DNA of 64,000 nucleotides from Petaurus breviceps papuanus (Eukaryota; Chordata; Mammalia; Diprotodontia; Petauridae): contig JAMXIF010001210.1 of NCBI GenBank assembly GCA_028583685.1, forward strand, positions 8,782,828 to 8,846,827, read 5' to 3'. A model generated the notes under the pieces. It ran no database searches and was not told the origin of the DNA. It worked only from the letters and a program-made list of their open reading frames with translations. A program made the translations under genes and the position numbers. The number at the start of each line of letters is the position of its first letter. Position 1 is the first letter of the stretch. This document shows, piece after piece, positions 34,860 to 46,059 of this stretch.

Positions 34860-36455
34860 CTCTTATGAAGAGCTTGTCCTTCTATTTGCCAAGGTCAATA
34901 CCTTTATATAAGTATTTGATCCCAGCCCTTTTCGTCTTTCTAGCAGATAGCATTCTCAGTCATTCACCCTCTCATAAAAGTCATCCACTTCTCATCAAAT
35001 GCTTCCTTCTTGATAGCCTTCAAATATAGCCATGTTATTTTCATCCAAAGAAACAAAATACCCTTAACTAAAAACTCCCACCTCCTCCAACTATCATCTT
35101 ATAATTCCCCACCACCATTCCAGTCATTTTCCTAACCAAGCTCCTTTGGAAAAGTTGCCTACACTCTACTTTTCTCTCATCTTGCTCATTCCTCAACCCT
35201 TCGAGTCTAGCTTAGGCTCACATTATTCAACTGAATCATCTCTCTCCAAGTTTCTTTCTGATCTGTTTTGCCAAAATTTTCAATCCTTTCTCAGTTCTAA
35301 TTCTTTTCTATACATCTGTTACATTTGACCAGGTTGACCATTCTCTTTCCTCCTCAGGTTCCTTTGCATGTTCATAAGCCATATCATGCTCCCTCACTTA
35401 AGGTGTTGACCCAGGTTCTGTACTAGGCCCTCCTTTCCCTCTGGGTAACTTCATCAGTTCTCATGGATTTAAATATCATCTCTAGAACTTATCTTCAGCT
35501 TTAACCCTGTATCAATTGCCTATTAGATATTTCAAATGTGATATCCTAGAGCTGGAAGTCAATCTCACTAAGTTCAAAACAAAACTCATTATCTTTTCCC
35601 CTAAACCTTTCCCTTTTCCAAAATTGACTATTTTTGTTGAAGGCACCACATCCTTCAAGTCTCCAAGATTCATGACCTAAGCATTATTCTGGACTCTTTA
35701 TCCCACAAAACTAACCAATTCTTTCCATTTCCAACTTTATAATATCTCTCACATCTGACCCCTTCTCTATACCCACATAGCAACCATCTTAGTTCAGGGC
35801 CTTGATGCCTTACCTTGTTTATATTATTGCAACAACCTTGCAAGCAATTGATCTGCTTGCCTTAAATCTCTCCCTCTTCTAGGGCATCCTCCACACTGCT
35901 ACTAAATCTAATTTTCCTTAAGTATCTAGCCATATGACACCCTTCCCCAACTCAATCAATTCTAGTGGCTTCCTAATGCATCTAGAATCAAATGCAAATT
36001 TCTCTCTTTATAAAACCCTGTTTAAACTTGCCCCAACCTATCTTTCTCATTAGACATTACTTCCTCTGCACACTGACATCCAGTTAAACTGAACCTCCCT
36101 CTCCTTTTTATTGAGGACACTGCAGCTCCCATCTCCATGCAATGCATTGGCAATTGCCCAGAATGTTGTCCCTCCTTACCCCTGCCTCATATAGTCTCTC
36201 TCTTCCTTCAAAATATAGTTCTGTTAACATCTTCTACATGTAACATTTTCTTATTCCCTCAACTGCTAGTGCCTTCCATTCCAACTAACTTGTATTAGAT
36301 TTAAAAATATATATTGTATTTATGAACTTTGTTGAATATGTTTTTGTCTTTCATTTAACCTGTTAGGATAAGTAAGGACTTTTTCATTCTTTGTACTTGT
36401 ATCCCCAGTACACGACAGGTATTAAATAAATATTTGAGGGTTGATTGCTTGATTT
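34860..36455 (+). mobile_element. CR1/L2-superfamily LINE, second copy
   Basis: The order parallels the copy at 29.5-32.3 kb: 'ctgaatcatctctctccaag', 'accaggttgaccattctc', 'ggttctgtactaggccct' (Q/G-S-V-L-G-P block) and 'gtggcttcctaatgcatcta'. The L2-type tail is 'acgacaggtattaaataaat'. It is heavily mutated, and the frame at 35,146-35,328 is a remnant. Confidence 0.75.
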
Positions 36456-36719
36456 TGTGATGAAGCTAGGTAAGGGAAAATGAATATAAACACCAGAATC
36501 TATCATTTGACCATTGTGGGTACTTTCTATAGTACTGCAAATCAGAAACTCTCTATAATTGATTAGATGGTCTTTTGAGAGATGTGTTCAGAAAATTCAT
36601 ATCCATTATAGGGATGAGTTTCCCTTAACTAGACTGGTAGAAGTTATACTCTGCTGGAAAAAAAATTAAGAACCATAAAGATGTTTAATTTCCATTTTTT
36701 AAAAAAATCACTCTCCTGC

Positions 36720-36886
36720 GGCGGCTAGGTGGTGTAGTGAGTAGAGTACCAGCCCTGGAGTCAGGAGGACCTGAGTTCAAATCCAGCTCAGACACGTAAC
36801 ACACAAAAAAACTACCTGTGTGACCTTGGGCAAGTCACTTAACCCCAATTGCCTACCTTCCCCCCTCTAAAAAGCAAAAAAAAAAA
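36720..36886 (+). mobile_element. SINE-A
   Basis: It has the body 'ggcggctaggtggtgtagtg' to 'ccaattgcctacc' and an A tail. A 15 bp TSD (14/15), aaatcactctcctgc and aaatcattctcctgc, lies at 36,705-36,719 and 36,887-36,901. Confidence 0.9.
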
Positions 36887-36901
36887 AAATCATTCTCCTG
36901 C

Positions 36902-37994
36902 AACCACATATTTTCCTACCATTATTCCATCCCATGGTGATCTCTACCATATCTCTAGTTAGTGAAGAAGGCCCCTCTAAGAAAGAAGAAATGTCCTTGG
37001 TCATTACTGCTGAGTTTTAGCTTACTCCAGTCTCAGTTGTGCTTAAAGTTTTTAGTGACTATGGCAAGGGGTTTTAATGAATTAGTAGTATGGAGGGTGT
37101 TGAAGGGCCACCCCACTCCCACCTAATACTTCTGCTAGGGGTCTGTCTGAATTGCTTTCTTCTAGAAATATGTAGGCCAGGAAAGAAATTAGACATTTTG
37201 GTCATGTCTCCTGAGAGATCGTATAGTGTTATGTTCCAAGGCTTTGCCCCCCCCCCAGCATTTCATTTTCAATGATGTCCAAATACCATTAAAAGAAGAA
37301 AAAAAACCTTTTTTAAAAGACTGTGGAAATTTTCAGTAAAATGAAAACAAATTGCTATAAGTAAACCATTTGTCACAGTCTGATTACTTTGCAGCCACTC
37401 TGGGAACACCAATTTGTCATGCTAGATCAGGATAACCACAGCCTGACTGGAGGAAATGGCTTGCTGCCTTCAAGCTTTTGTACTTTCAACCACTGAGATC
37501 TGCTCTGCGGATTCCCCAGGTTCCATTCCAGCTGCATGACTGAAGAGGAAGGCTATGCTTTGGAGAACTAGGTTTCACCACCTAAAAATCATCTAGAGGA
37601 AGAAAAATAATCAGTAAGCACTGATAAGTGGAGGTAGGGAGAAAATATGCATTTATGTGTCATTTAAAAAAAATTTCAAGTTATTCTAATGGGAACAGAT
37701 TATAGGAATGATTGAAGGCAATAGAAAGGCATCACGGGGAGTGATTTAATAGAGATCTCCAGGTATGTAAAATATAGAAACATAGGGATAGAGATGAAAG
37801 AACCATGACCTTGGACTGAAATCGGGGCTTTCACCACTTATTTCTGGAAGATCTTAGAAATTAGAAAGATTTTTAAACATGCTCACATGACTCTCATAAT
37901 TTGCTTGTTCTCTCCAAAGACATGAATTGCAACTTATTGATGCCTACTCATCTTTTGTAATTATTTGCATATAATAGGCAATTACCAAGAGAGG
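36902..37994. other. Unassigned, repeat-poor stretch
   Basis: No repeat family is recognised. The block 37,370-37,600 has a more balanced base composition than its surroundings. The frame at 37,090-37,275 has no motif. Confidence 0.5.
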
Positions 37995-38235
37995 TAAAAT
38001 GACATATTATAAAAAGTACTAGACTTGTAGTCAGTGGAAACGAGGATTCAATTCACCTCTAACACTAGCAATATGACCATGCACAGGTCATTTAATATCT
38101 CTGATCATCAGTTTGCTCACCTGCAAAAAGGGCATAATATGATTTAAACTACTAAACTCATGAAGTCATTTTGAGGAGTGAATGAGATATTGTATAAAGT
38201 GCTATGTAATAGTAAGGTATTATTTTTTCAACAAA
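37995..38235 (+). repeat. MIR/CORE-SINE fragment
   Basis: 'tactagacttgtagtcagtg', 'ctgatcatcagtttgctcac' and 'aatgagatattgtataaagt' are in sense MIR order. Confidence 0.7.
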
Positions 38236-39009
38236 TGTTTTAGTTAATTGTTATGAGAGTAAATACTTTTTAGCCTTTTCAGCTAAGCCAGCAGAGAAGA
38301 ATTCAGGGGGTTATGAGAAAGGATTTTCTCAAAGCTAAAACCCTTTAACACTAAGATTGGATACTGCAGTTGCAGACTTCTTTAAAAATTAGGATGGATT
38401 CCCACCCATCTGAGACAATCTAAGTATAATCTGGCCTAAAAGAGAAGATGCTTTCTCAAGGTTCCTTCTGAAGTTGATTCCTTTTTTTTTCTTTCTCATG
38501 TAGTCTTCGAATTAAATTACATAGAACTAAGAAAAAAAATGGTGGATAATATTTATCTATATCTAAATTTATCTATCTATCTATGGAGAGAAAGAGAATT
38601 TCTGATCTACCATTAGACTTGACTCTGGAAATCCCAAATTCAGACATACATAATATATACACATATATGTATTAATGGTATGCTGGAATCAACTTGTATC
38701 AACTTGGGAGAAAGAATGTTAAATTTTCATGTGAATATTTATACCTTGGAAATCAGCAAGTGCTGCAAATCAGGGTTTGATTTAATGTTTTATTGATTGT
38801 CTAGACTTACAAAACTGATGAAGAAAATTTTAATAATGCAGATGAAACTTAAAAGTGTGTTGTGTATGCATTTTTTTTCAAGAGAGCCAGTTGTTAAACA
38901 TTCACCAATAGATCTCCCCTGTATATATATTTACACACAAATATGTATACACACACACCTCTGGACCTGTAGGGATCTATGTGTGTTTGTGTCTAGACCT
39001 GTGATTTCA
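38236..39009. other. Unassigned sequence
   Basis: Only short TATC (about 38,555-38,585) and TACACA tracts are recognisable. No gene is supported. Confidence 0.5.
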
Positions 39010-39190
39010 ACAGTTAAGTCCAACACTTATCAGAAACTGTTCTGCAACTTAGTCTTAGAGAGATACCTGGGGATACAGAGAGGTTATGTGATTTGTCCAG
39101 GCCAACACAACCAGTTTGAGTCAGAGGCTGACCTTGAATCTGGGTCTTTCTGATTCCCAGGCCAACCTTTTATTCACTAAGCCACAATGG
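39010..39190 (-). repeat. CORE-SINE fragment
   Basis: 'agaaactgttctgcaactta', 'tatgtgatttgtccaggcca' and 'gaatctgggtctttctgatt' match the antisense old SINE also at 11.5 and 15.8 kb. The frame at 38,797-39,153 runs into it and is not a gene. Confidence 0.7.
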
Positions 39191-40549
39191 CTGGCCAGAG
39201 ATAAACCCCACTGTATCAATAATGATATGACTGATTAAATGTGAGAGCAGAACTCAAAACCTATGAAAATATTTAACCCAAAGATATTTGGATAATTCTA
39301 GATGGTTACATAATCCAGGAGTCATTCTCTATCATCTTTATATGAGACTAAATTGATAATCTTCAGAAGATTCAAAGTATTAAATATTTTGATCCATTTC
39401 TATCAATGCTCATCATAGAAATACCCACATAATTGGTGTGCCTAATTAGGACATGCTTTGATACCTACAAATACCAGATTCTTCTCAGCAAATTAAATTG
39501 ACAGTACAGATTTAGAAAGGTAGAGGTCAATACATTTTCTAACTAGACAGCAGGTTGGGAATCATTTAGTCATAGAATTGAATAATTTTGTAGTTGGAAG
39601 GAACCTAAGAGAAAACCTAATCCAACTTTTCACTGAATGCATAAATAAATCTACTCTTTACTATCTTGACAGAGCTCACTATATGTTGCTTCAAAATACC
39701 CTTTCGCAGGGAACTCACTATCTCTTAAGACAAATGTGATGACTGATGCCTCCTTTCTCTGTCTTTCTGCTCTCATTTTACTTGCTGTATCGGTAGATAA
39801 AAGTAGAAACTCCTGATATTCTGATTCAGAACTCTAAGAATAGACTAGATTGAGAACGAGTTATCATCCAAAGCTACCAACCTATTAGTAGTTCAATTAG
39901 CTTAGAGGGAGGCCTTAATTTTCTCTAAATTCCAATAACACCAGCAAAGGAAATTCTTACTCCAGGGTATTGAATTAAGTATGGACCCTCTGAAATAGCC
40001 AACCATACCCTGGATCAGGAAAGAATCTGTAAAAAGAATGTGGAGCCAGACCCATAAATGTTGCAGTTCCTCAATACCCCAAATCTTGCAACGGTGTCTT
40101 AAAATCAACTCTCGGAGATGCACTCTGACAGAACTCTCATTTTGACAAAAATGTCTAGTATAAATAATAAGACCCAGTATCTGTAGCTGAAAGCCAGGGA
40201 GACTTAACTAAAATACCTAAGGTCAAACGAATAGTACATAGAAAAGCTGCATTTTAACTGAGATCTTATTGTTTCATTATGGTTTGTTTTTCCTATGCCA
40301 AGCTGCCTCTCTTTAAGCAGATATCTTAAAATAATAGAAATTTCTTTCCAGACCTACAAGTTTATGTTCATAAAAAGTAAAACCTCTTGATCTTTTAGGA
40401 AAGGTTCATATCTAATAAATATTAAAATGTGGGTTGCTCTAAAAGTCTCAGTGTAGTTTTAAGCTATAAGAACTTCAGAAGTACAAATGCTACAAACTTC
40501 CAAAAAACAATACTTGAAAGGGTTATCTAAATTATAAAAATATATGTGT
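39191..40549. other. Unassigned sequence
   Basis: 39,560-39,745 ('tagttggaaggaacctaaga') may be an old SINE-like fragment. The rest is unassigned. Confidence 0.45.
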
Positions 40550-40555
40550 GTGTAC

Positions 40556-40604
<49 letters not shown>
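40550..40604. repeat. (TA)n microsatellite
   Basis: TA dinucleotides with a few TG interruptions. The poly-Tyr/Ile frame through it is an artefact. Confidence 0.9.
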
Positions 40605-40609
<5 letters not shown>

Positions 40610-40611
40610 TG

Positions 40612-40757
40612 ATTTTTGGAGGGGGGAGGGCAGGGAAATTGGGTTAAGTGACTTGCCCAAGGTCACATGGCTAGTTAAGTGTCTGAGGCTGGATTTAAAC
40701 TCAGGTCCTCCTGACTCTAGGGCCGTGCTCTATTCACTGTCCCACCTAGCCACTCTA
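40612..40757 (-). mobile_element. SINE-A
   Basis: It is a reverse copy: 'gttaagtgacttgcccaagg', 'tcaggtcctcctgactctag' and 'attcactgtcccacctagcc'. It abuts the (TA)n tract. Confidence 0.9.
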
Positions 40758-42647
40758 TTGATATATTTCTTATTAAAATTCAACATAACCACCATCTTGT
40801 GCTCCATGTTGCTCTAGTCTACTTTTGAATTTTGCATAAAATTTCATCAGCTTCTGTTCAGTGACTGAAAGGATTGCATTTGTAATCTTAGACTTTAGAT
40901 CCTCTGAAAAATGAGGGGGTTTATGCTCTTATTACATGGAAATAGATCAGATGACTAACATGGCCAAGCAAGATGATCTGCTCTACCAATCCACCAATCT
41001 GAAGAAATTTCACCCCCAATTGTCACAGACACAACGCATAATGATAAGTTGCTCTTGCTGTCTTGTTAAAATTAAAATTAGAAATACAGCATTCAAAATT
41101 CACAAAATTAAGTAACTAGAAAAAAGACAACTTTCAAATGACATTTTTGGCTAGTTTTAGCATTTATACATCTGAACTTATTAAAGCTTAAAACTGTTCT
41201 TTTGAGAAACTACAGACAAGCATTGTACAGGATGGTGTTATGAAGCACTTTGTCATTAATGAGGAAATCAAGATACATGTGTATCTGATGGGCTACTAGC
41301 CTATTGGGCTGCCATCCACTGCAATAGTTTAATTCCTGGTGCAATGGAAAGGACATTACACTTAAAGTCAGCAACATAGGTTCAACTTTTAGGTATGCTA
41401 TTTACCTATGTGGGTAGACAAATTACAAATAACTTTTTAAGTCACATTTTTCTTATATGTAAAATTAGGAAACTGAACAAGTTCACCTCTAAGCACGTAC
41501 TTTGTTCAAGGATCTAGAGTAATTAAAGAAAACAATCCCAGACCTCTAAGAGCTTACATTCCATAATGAAAACAAGAAAAATGTTAGAAGATATTACATA
41601 TTCTTTGACCAAGTACAATGATGAGTCTGGCTTAGGTTATAAGTTTCTAGAAGGCTAGGTCCAGTTCTATGGAATTTTCTAAGTAGCCTTAATCAATGGC
41701 TAGGACATTTGGCCACTTAAAGTCCTCTGATCATTTCTTCTTTATCTAAAAGACATTGGACTGGATGGAACCTTGGTCTGACAAATGTGACCCTTCCTAT
41801 TCTCTTAGTTTTCCTGAGGAAATATAAAATCCCTTAAGCATTCTAGCTAAGTATCCTTCATTTTTACCCATCTGGAAATGAATTTACCTCCAAAGAATAA
41901 CTATGTTAACAGTTATACAGTTGACTGAAATGCCTAAATAAAAACAAACAAAATACTTGACAATAAGAGAGATTCAATCTATCTGCTTTCAGAAATATAT
42001 GTATTATTATTGCAGTTCTTCAGGGAGAAAAAATTCTTTCTTTTTCCTTCAGGGAAAGAATATATTGAATTCTCCAAATTAATGAAACTACCACATGGGA
42101 TGGGAAAATCCAAAAAAAAAAAAAAAGATTCACAGTGAAAAGATATAAGGAGTCTCCAATTGACACAAGACATTCTCCCAAACATATCAAAATGATAGAT
42201 TTTCAGACTCTCATTATTGCTGGCATATAGTCAATATAGGGAAAGCAGAAATATTTTTTTAAGTGATCATCAAACTTAAAACCTATAGAAAAAGGCAGGC
42301 AGAAAATCCAGGTTCAAATCTTGACTGCCATTTTACTAAAAATGACAACTTCTTTGTGTCTTAGTGTCCTTATCTATAAAATGAAGGGATTAGATTAGAA
42401 TATATCTAAAATGTCTTATAGCTTAAAATCTTTTTTGTCAAAAGCAGTAAGAATTTAAATGTATCTATGTAATCACTTAGTCCCTTCATATAGAGGGATG
42501 AAGAAACTGGTACCTAGAGAGGCAGAGTGGAAAAGACACATAGCAGGTAAACAGCAGACCTATAGAATCTCAGAATTTCAGAGTTGGCTAGGACCTCAGT
42601 GACTACCTAGTTCAACTCATACCTAAAATAAAAATAGGAATGTATGG
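40758..42647. other. Mostly unassigned sequence with MIR scraps
   Basis: Sense MIR-like pieces lie at about 41,330-41,470 ('aaggacattacacttaaagt') and 42,300-42,425 ('tctataaaatgaagggatta'). An antisense-like piece lies at about 42,490-42,640 ('agagttggctaggacctcag'). No gene is supported; the frame at 41,979-42,185 has no motif. Confidence 0.5.
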
Positions 42648-43191
42648 GGTGTTCAGGAAGGACTAGCCCCTCTGGTGTGAGGGTTTGTTGAGTCCTTTTC
42701 AGGGCTTCTCATCTACTTTTGGTGTCCACCTGTCACCCAACTCTCATCTGTGATTTCAGGAAGCTGTAGCATGCACAGAGGCCACACCCTGCAAAGCCAT
42801 CTTGGAATATGGGTAAACCAGGTTTAGGGTAACCAGAAGGCCTCAAACCCTTCAGTGAGTTACAGGGATGTCTACTTCAAGCATGTGAAGACTTCCCCTA
42901 GAGGAATAGATGTATGAGCACAATTTGTTCCAACAGCCATGAGTACTGTTTAAACAGACTAGGTGCAATGCTTACTAGAGCTTGATGAGACATCAAAAAT
43001 TCCAGGGTCATCCACTCCATCCTGGGTCATCACCAATTGTCCTGACTTTCATTCTGGCACTGAATTTTGATGACTCTGGAAGAGATAGTGAGGTTGCCGA
43101 CTTTGTGCAACTCTGTCCCACTTAAATCCAATTCATGGGCAAGTAAAGATATCACCTTTGATGCCATGGGACTTCTTTGAAAATGAGGGAT
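42648..43191 (-). mobile_element. Long SINE/nonautonomous retroelement, 'ttgttcagcc' head (copy 2, tail type I)
   Basis: This is a reverse copy of the 2,065-2,620 family. It has 'tccttttcagggcttctcat' and 'ttggtgtccacctgt' at its 3' end (left), and 'cttaaatccaattcatgggc' and 'cttctttgaaaatgagg' at its head (right). A solo LTR begins right at its head. The frame at 43,030-43,287 is part of it. Confidence 0.8.
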
Positions 43192-43196
43192 GAGGT

Positions 43197-43514
43197 TGTT
43201 AGGGTTATGGGATTTAAAGATCTTCCATGCCCCATTGGACTTGCTGACGTAGCAGGAAGGGGCGGAGCAAGAGGAAGTGGAAGCCAAGCTAGAGTTCCTT
43301 CGGTGGCTAGCAGCAGCAGCAGCGGTGGCAGCTCGAAGCCCTTTTTGAGTCAGCCAGAATTTCTGCTAAGGACTCCTGCTGAGGATTGCCAGGGGCCGGA
43401 GCTGCTGCGAGTGCGCTTCCTGGACGCTGGGTGGTTGCTGTAAGTGGGGAGAGGAGGACATTACAGCGTATCTGTAATTTCCGTAGGCATTGTGAATATT
43501 GCATTGATGATACA
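43197..43514 (+). mobile_element. Solo LTR (318 bp), CpG-rich
   Basis: The element starts TG ('tgttagggttatggg') and ends CA ('ttgatgataca'), with a perfect 5 bp TSD, gaggt, at 43,192-43,196 and 43,515-43,519. Its 5' end shares 'taaagatcttcc' and 'tgcccc', at the same offset, with the LTR at 50,813. The interior is unusually GC- and CpG-rich for the window. It holds an inverted CCAAT motif (43,234-43,238), a CRE-like tgacgtag (43,245-43,252), a GC box ggggcggag (43,259-43,267) and an ETS-like aggaagtgg (43,272-43,280). A good splice-donor sequence, gtaagt, starts at 43,440. It is a fossil with no viral genes attached. The family is not certain; the 5 bp TSD leaves several ERV classes open. 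Confidence 0.8.
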
Positions 43515-43650
43515 GAGGTGCAGCTAGATGGTGCAGTAGATAGAGCACTGGCCCTGGAGTAAAGAAGACCTGAGTTCAGATCTAATCTCAGCCACTTGAT
43601 CTACTAGTTTTGCGATACTGGGTAACTCACTTAATCCCATTTCCTCACCA
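43515..43650 (+). mobile_element. SINE-A, diverged copy
   Basis: 'ggtgcagctagatggtgcag', 'gacctgagttcagatctaat' and 'gggtaactcacttaatccca' match SINE-A. It is more diverged than the other copies and runs into a purine tract. Its first bases overlap the LTR target-site duplication. Confidence 0.8.
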
Positions 43651-43695
43651 AGAAAAGAAAGAAAGGAAGAAAATAAGAAAGGAAGGAAGGAAGAA

Positions 43696-43780
<85 letters not shown>
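43651..43780. repeat. (GAAA)n then (GA)n microsatellite
   Basis: A long pure purine run. Ser/Leu- and Arg/Glu-rich frames on both strands are artefacts. Confidence 0.95.
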
Positions 43781-43783
<3 letters not shown>

Positions 43784-43911
43784 AAAGGATGAACAAAGAA
43801 ACAAAAATACCAGTGGATTATAGATAGTGACATATCTTCTGCTATGTATTTCTGTTAAGAGGAAGCATATTAGCCCTCAAGACTGCCTAACATTTTTTTG
43901 AATAGCTTCTT

Positions 43912-44428
43912 GGTTTGGAAATTTTTCCAGGTTTTTGAAATTTCTGCTCATGCCTTAATCCCAAATCACACTGGCTCTCATTGATTGGCCAAAAATAGGT
44001 CCCAGGTCAAGCCCCATTTGATCATTGCTTGGGCTTTCATTGCCTCAAAGTGAATGTAAACAATTGTTTCTGTTTAGGCCAGAAACCCAGAGGATTTTAC
44101 CCTCTCAGATTGTTTGTTTCTTTGTTTTTGACTATGTAAAGGAGGACATTCTCTTCCTCTTTACTTACCTAGCCTAACTCACTGAATGGGAGTTGCCTCA
44201 AGCAAACTGAGAAGGACCTTAGCTTGAAAAGGCCAAGGTCTCCCACTATATCCTAGTCCATCTCCAGCTGTCCTGATCTATGTCTTGCCACTGGACACAG
44301 AAGACTTCTTAGGGGAAAGTATGGATAGTGACTTTGTACAACTCTTCCTCATTTAAATCCAATTCACTTGCATGTTGTGACCTAAAGTCACAGAGTCCTC
44401 TTCAAGAACAAAGGACAAACAACACCCA
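43912..44428 (-). mobile_element. Long SINE/nonautonomous retroelement, 'ttgttgtttgtcc' head (tail type II)
   Basis: Read on the minus strand it begins GTTGTTTGTCCTTTGTTC, has GAATTGGATTTAAATGAG and CAGCTGGAGATGG, and continues into a tail with 'ggcccaagcaatgatcaaat'-like and 'tggccaatcaatgagagcca' sequence. The head resembles the copy at 52,352 and is related to the head at 2,065. The tail differs from that of the 2,065 and 42,648 copies. Confidence 0.75.
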
Positions 44429-44789
44429 TCTAGTTCTGCCTCGGGACAAAACAAGACTAATATCTTACCAAAGGACCACACTTTCAAGTACTTAAAGACT
44501 TAAGTTTTCCTCACCAGCAGCAGCAGCCAGGGTTCTAGCCTGCTAATGACTTCATTCTCTGAGCCTTCTACTTCACTCTTATTGAGTTTGAGCAATGTTT
44601 ATAGAGCAAAAGGAAGGGTGTGCTGGTAAATGTTTAATAACCAGGTCTCTCTGGGTGGGAAATGTATGCACACACAATTTAAATTTAATTTGTATTATTA
44701 ACACTATCTTAAGTCTAGACAATCCACAAAATACCAAATCAAGCTTTTAGGCTTGCCATTTCTGGGATGTAAATGCTGTCATTGAAAAT

Positions 44790-45640
44790 TTAACAGACTA
44801 GCGAGGGTGTGAGAGCTGGCTCTAGCATATTCTGCTCTCGCATATTCATAGCCCAATTTTCCAGCCTACCAAAAATTTTTTTCGAGAATATGATCCCCTC
44901 AAGCAGTGTGTTAGCTATCTCTACGTCGACTGGCTGTCTGTCATCTATAAATTTGGAATTCCCCCAGGATATTCATGCCTTTAGTCATTGATTTTTAAAA
45001 ATATAAAACAGCATAGGACCAAACAAAAATCTCTGGGACAGTCCAGAGAAATCCAGCATCCAACAAGTTGCCTATCCATGTAATTATATTGCATTTAGTC
45101 CACATAGTTCCATATTTCCCATAAGATTAGTACAACATAGCTTATCAAACATTTTGCTAAAATCTAGGTAAACTATATTTATGGTATTCCCCTGATAGAC
45201 TAGCTTAAAAATCTTGTTAAAAAATAAAATAAAATAAAGGTCGACTGATATAATCTATTCTTGCTGAAGCCATGATGGTTCTTTTTGATAACATCTTCCT
45301 CTGCCAAAATTTCACTATCAGATTCTAGGATTTTTCTGGCAATCATAATTGAACTACCTAGCTTAGAATCTGCTTCTTTTTCCCCTCCCCTTCCCTTCCA
45401 TTTAAAACCTCTCAAGAAGACACCCCAGTTCTGTGTGTCATTTACTATTTTCCATAATCTTCAAACATCACAGCAGTGACTCACCCATCACATCTGGCAG
45501 TTCTTTCAGGACCTGAGGTCTGAATTCATCTCAGCAGGATAACTGGAATTTATCAAGGGCAGCCAAGAGCTTTCTCTACTATCTCCTTATTTGTCTTGTG
45601 AATCAATGTCCTTTCAGAAGAGGGGCTGCCCCTCTGCCTG
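44790..45640 (-). mobile_element. CR1/L3-type LINE fragment
   Basis: In plus-strand order, 'gcataggaccaaacaaaaat', 'ttttgctaaaatctaggtaa' and 'cttgctgaagccatgatggt' match the antisense of the CR1/L3 RT region. The minus-strand reading includes I-I-A-R-K-I-L-E-S and H-H-G-F-S-K-N-R, equivalent to the QHGFxKGRS block. The frames at 45,200-45,479 are remnants. Confidence 0.75.
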
Positions 45641-45959
45641 TTCTGCAAGAGCAGACCCCTTCTTTGTTCCTCCTCTTTCTCCCAACAAAATGCAAAAAAA
45701 AACCCAAACAAAACACTTATGTACAGACTGTGTCCTTAACCCTTCTCACAAGCTTCAGCTCCTTTTAAGCCTTAATTTGACACTATTGTTACAGGACCAG
45801 GCAATTGTTTTGTACTCAATGGAATCTTTACTGTCTGTAAAAGATCAGACAACATAAATAGAAAATAAGTAAATTCTCAGAAAGCATATAGTATTGTTGC
45901 CATTTAGTTTAAAATGGATTAAAAGTCAATAAATTGTGCTGGAATACACAGAAGTGGTC

Positions 45960-46050
45960 CCTTCTAATAGAACTGAAGCTCCTTGAGGGCAAATAATAAT
46001 CCACCTTTGTCTATATATCCTCTAGATCTTGCATACTACTTGGAAGAGAA
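45960..46050 (+). repeat. L2 3' terminus
   Basis: 'gaagctccttgagggcaaat' and 'tctagatcttgcatac' fit a worn L2 3' end. Confidence 0.6.
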
Positions 46051-46059
46051 GTTACTTAA

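Noticed and set aside
43177-43443. An 88-codon frame in CpG-rich DNA that looked like a host first exon with a Ser-rich stretch and a gtaagt donor
   Set aside because: The block is exactly bounded by TG...CA ends and a gaggt target-site duplication, and its 5' end matches another LTR in the window. It is a solo LTR, and the frame begins in a neighbouring SINE-like element.
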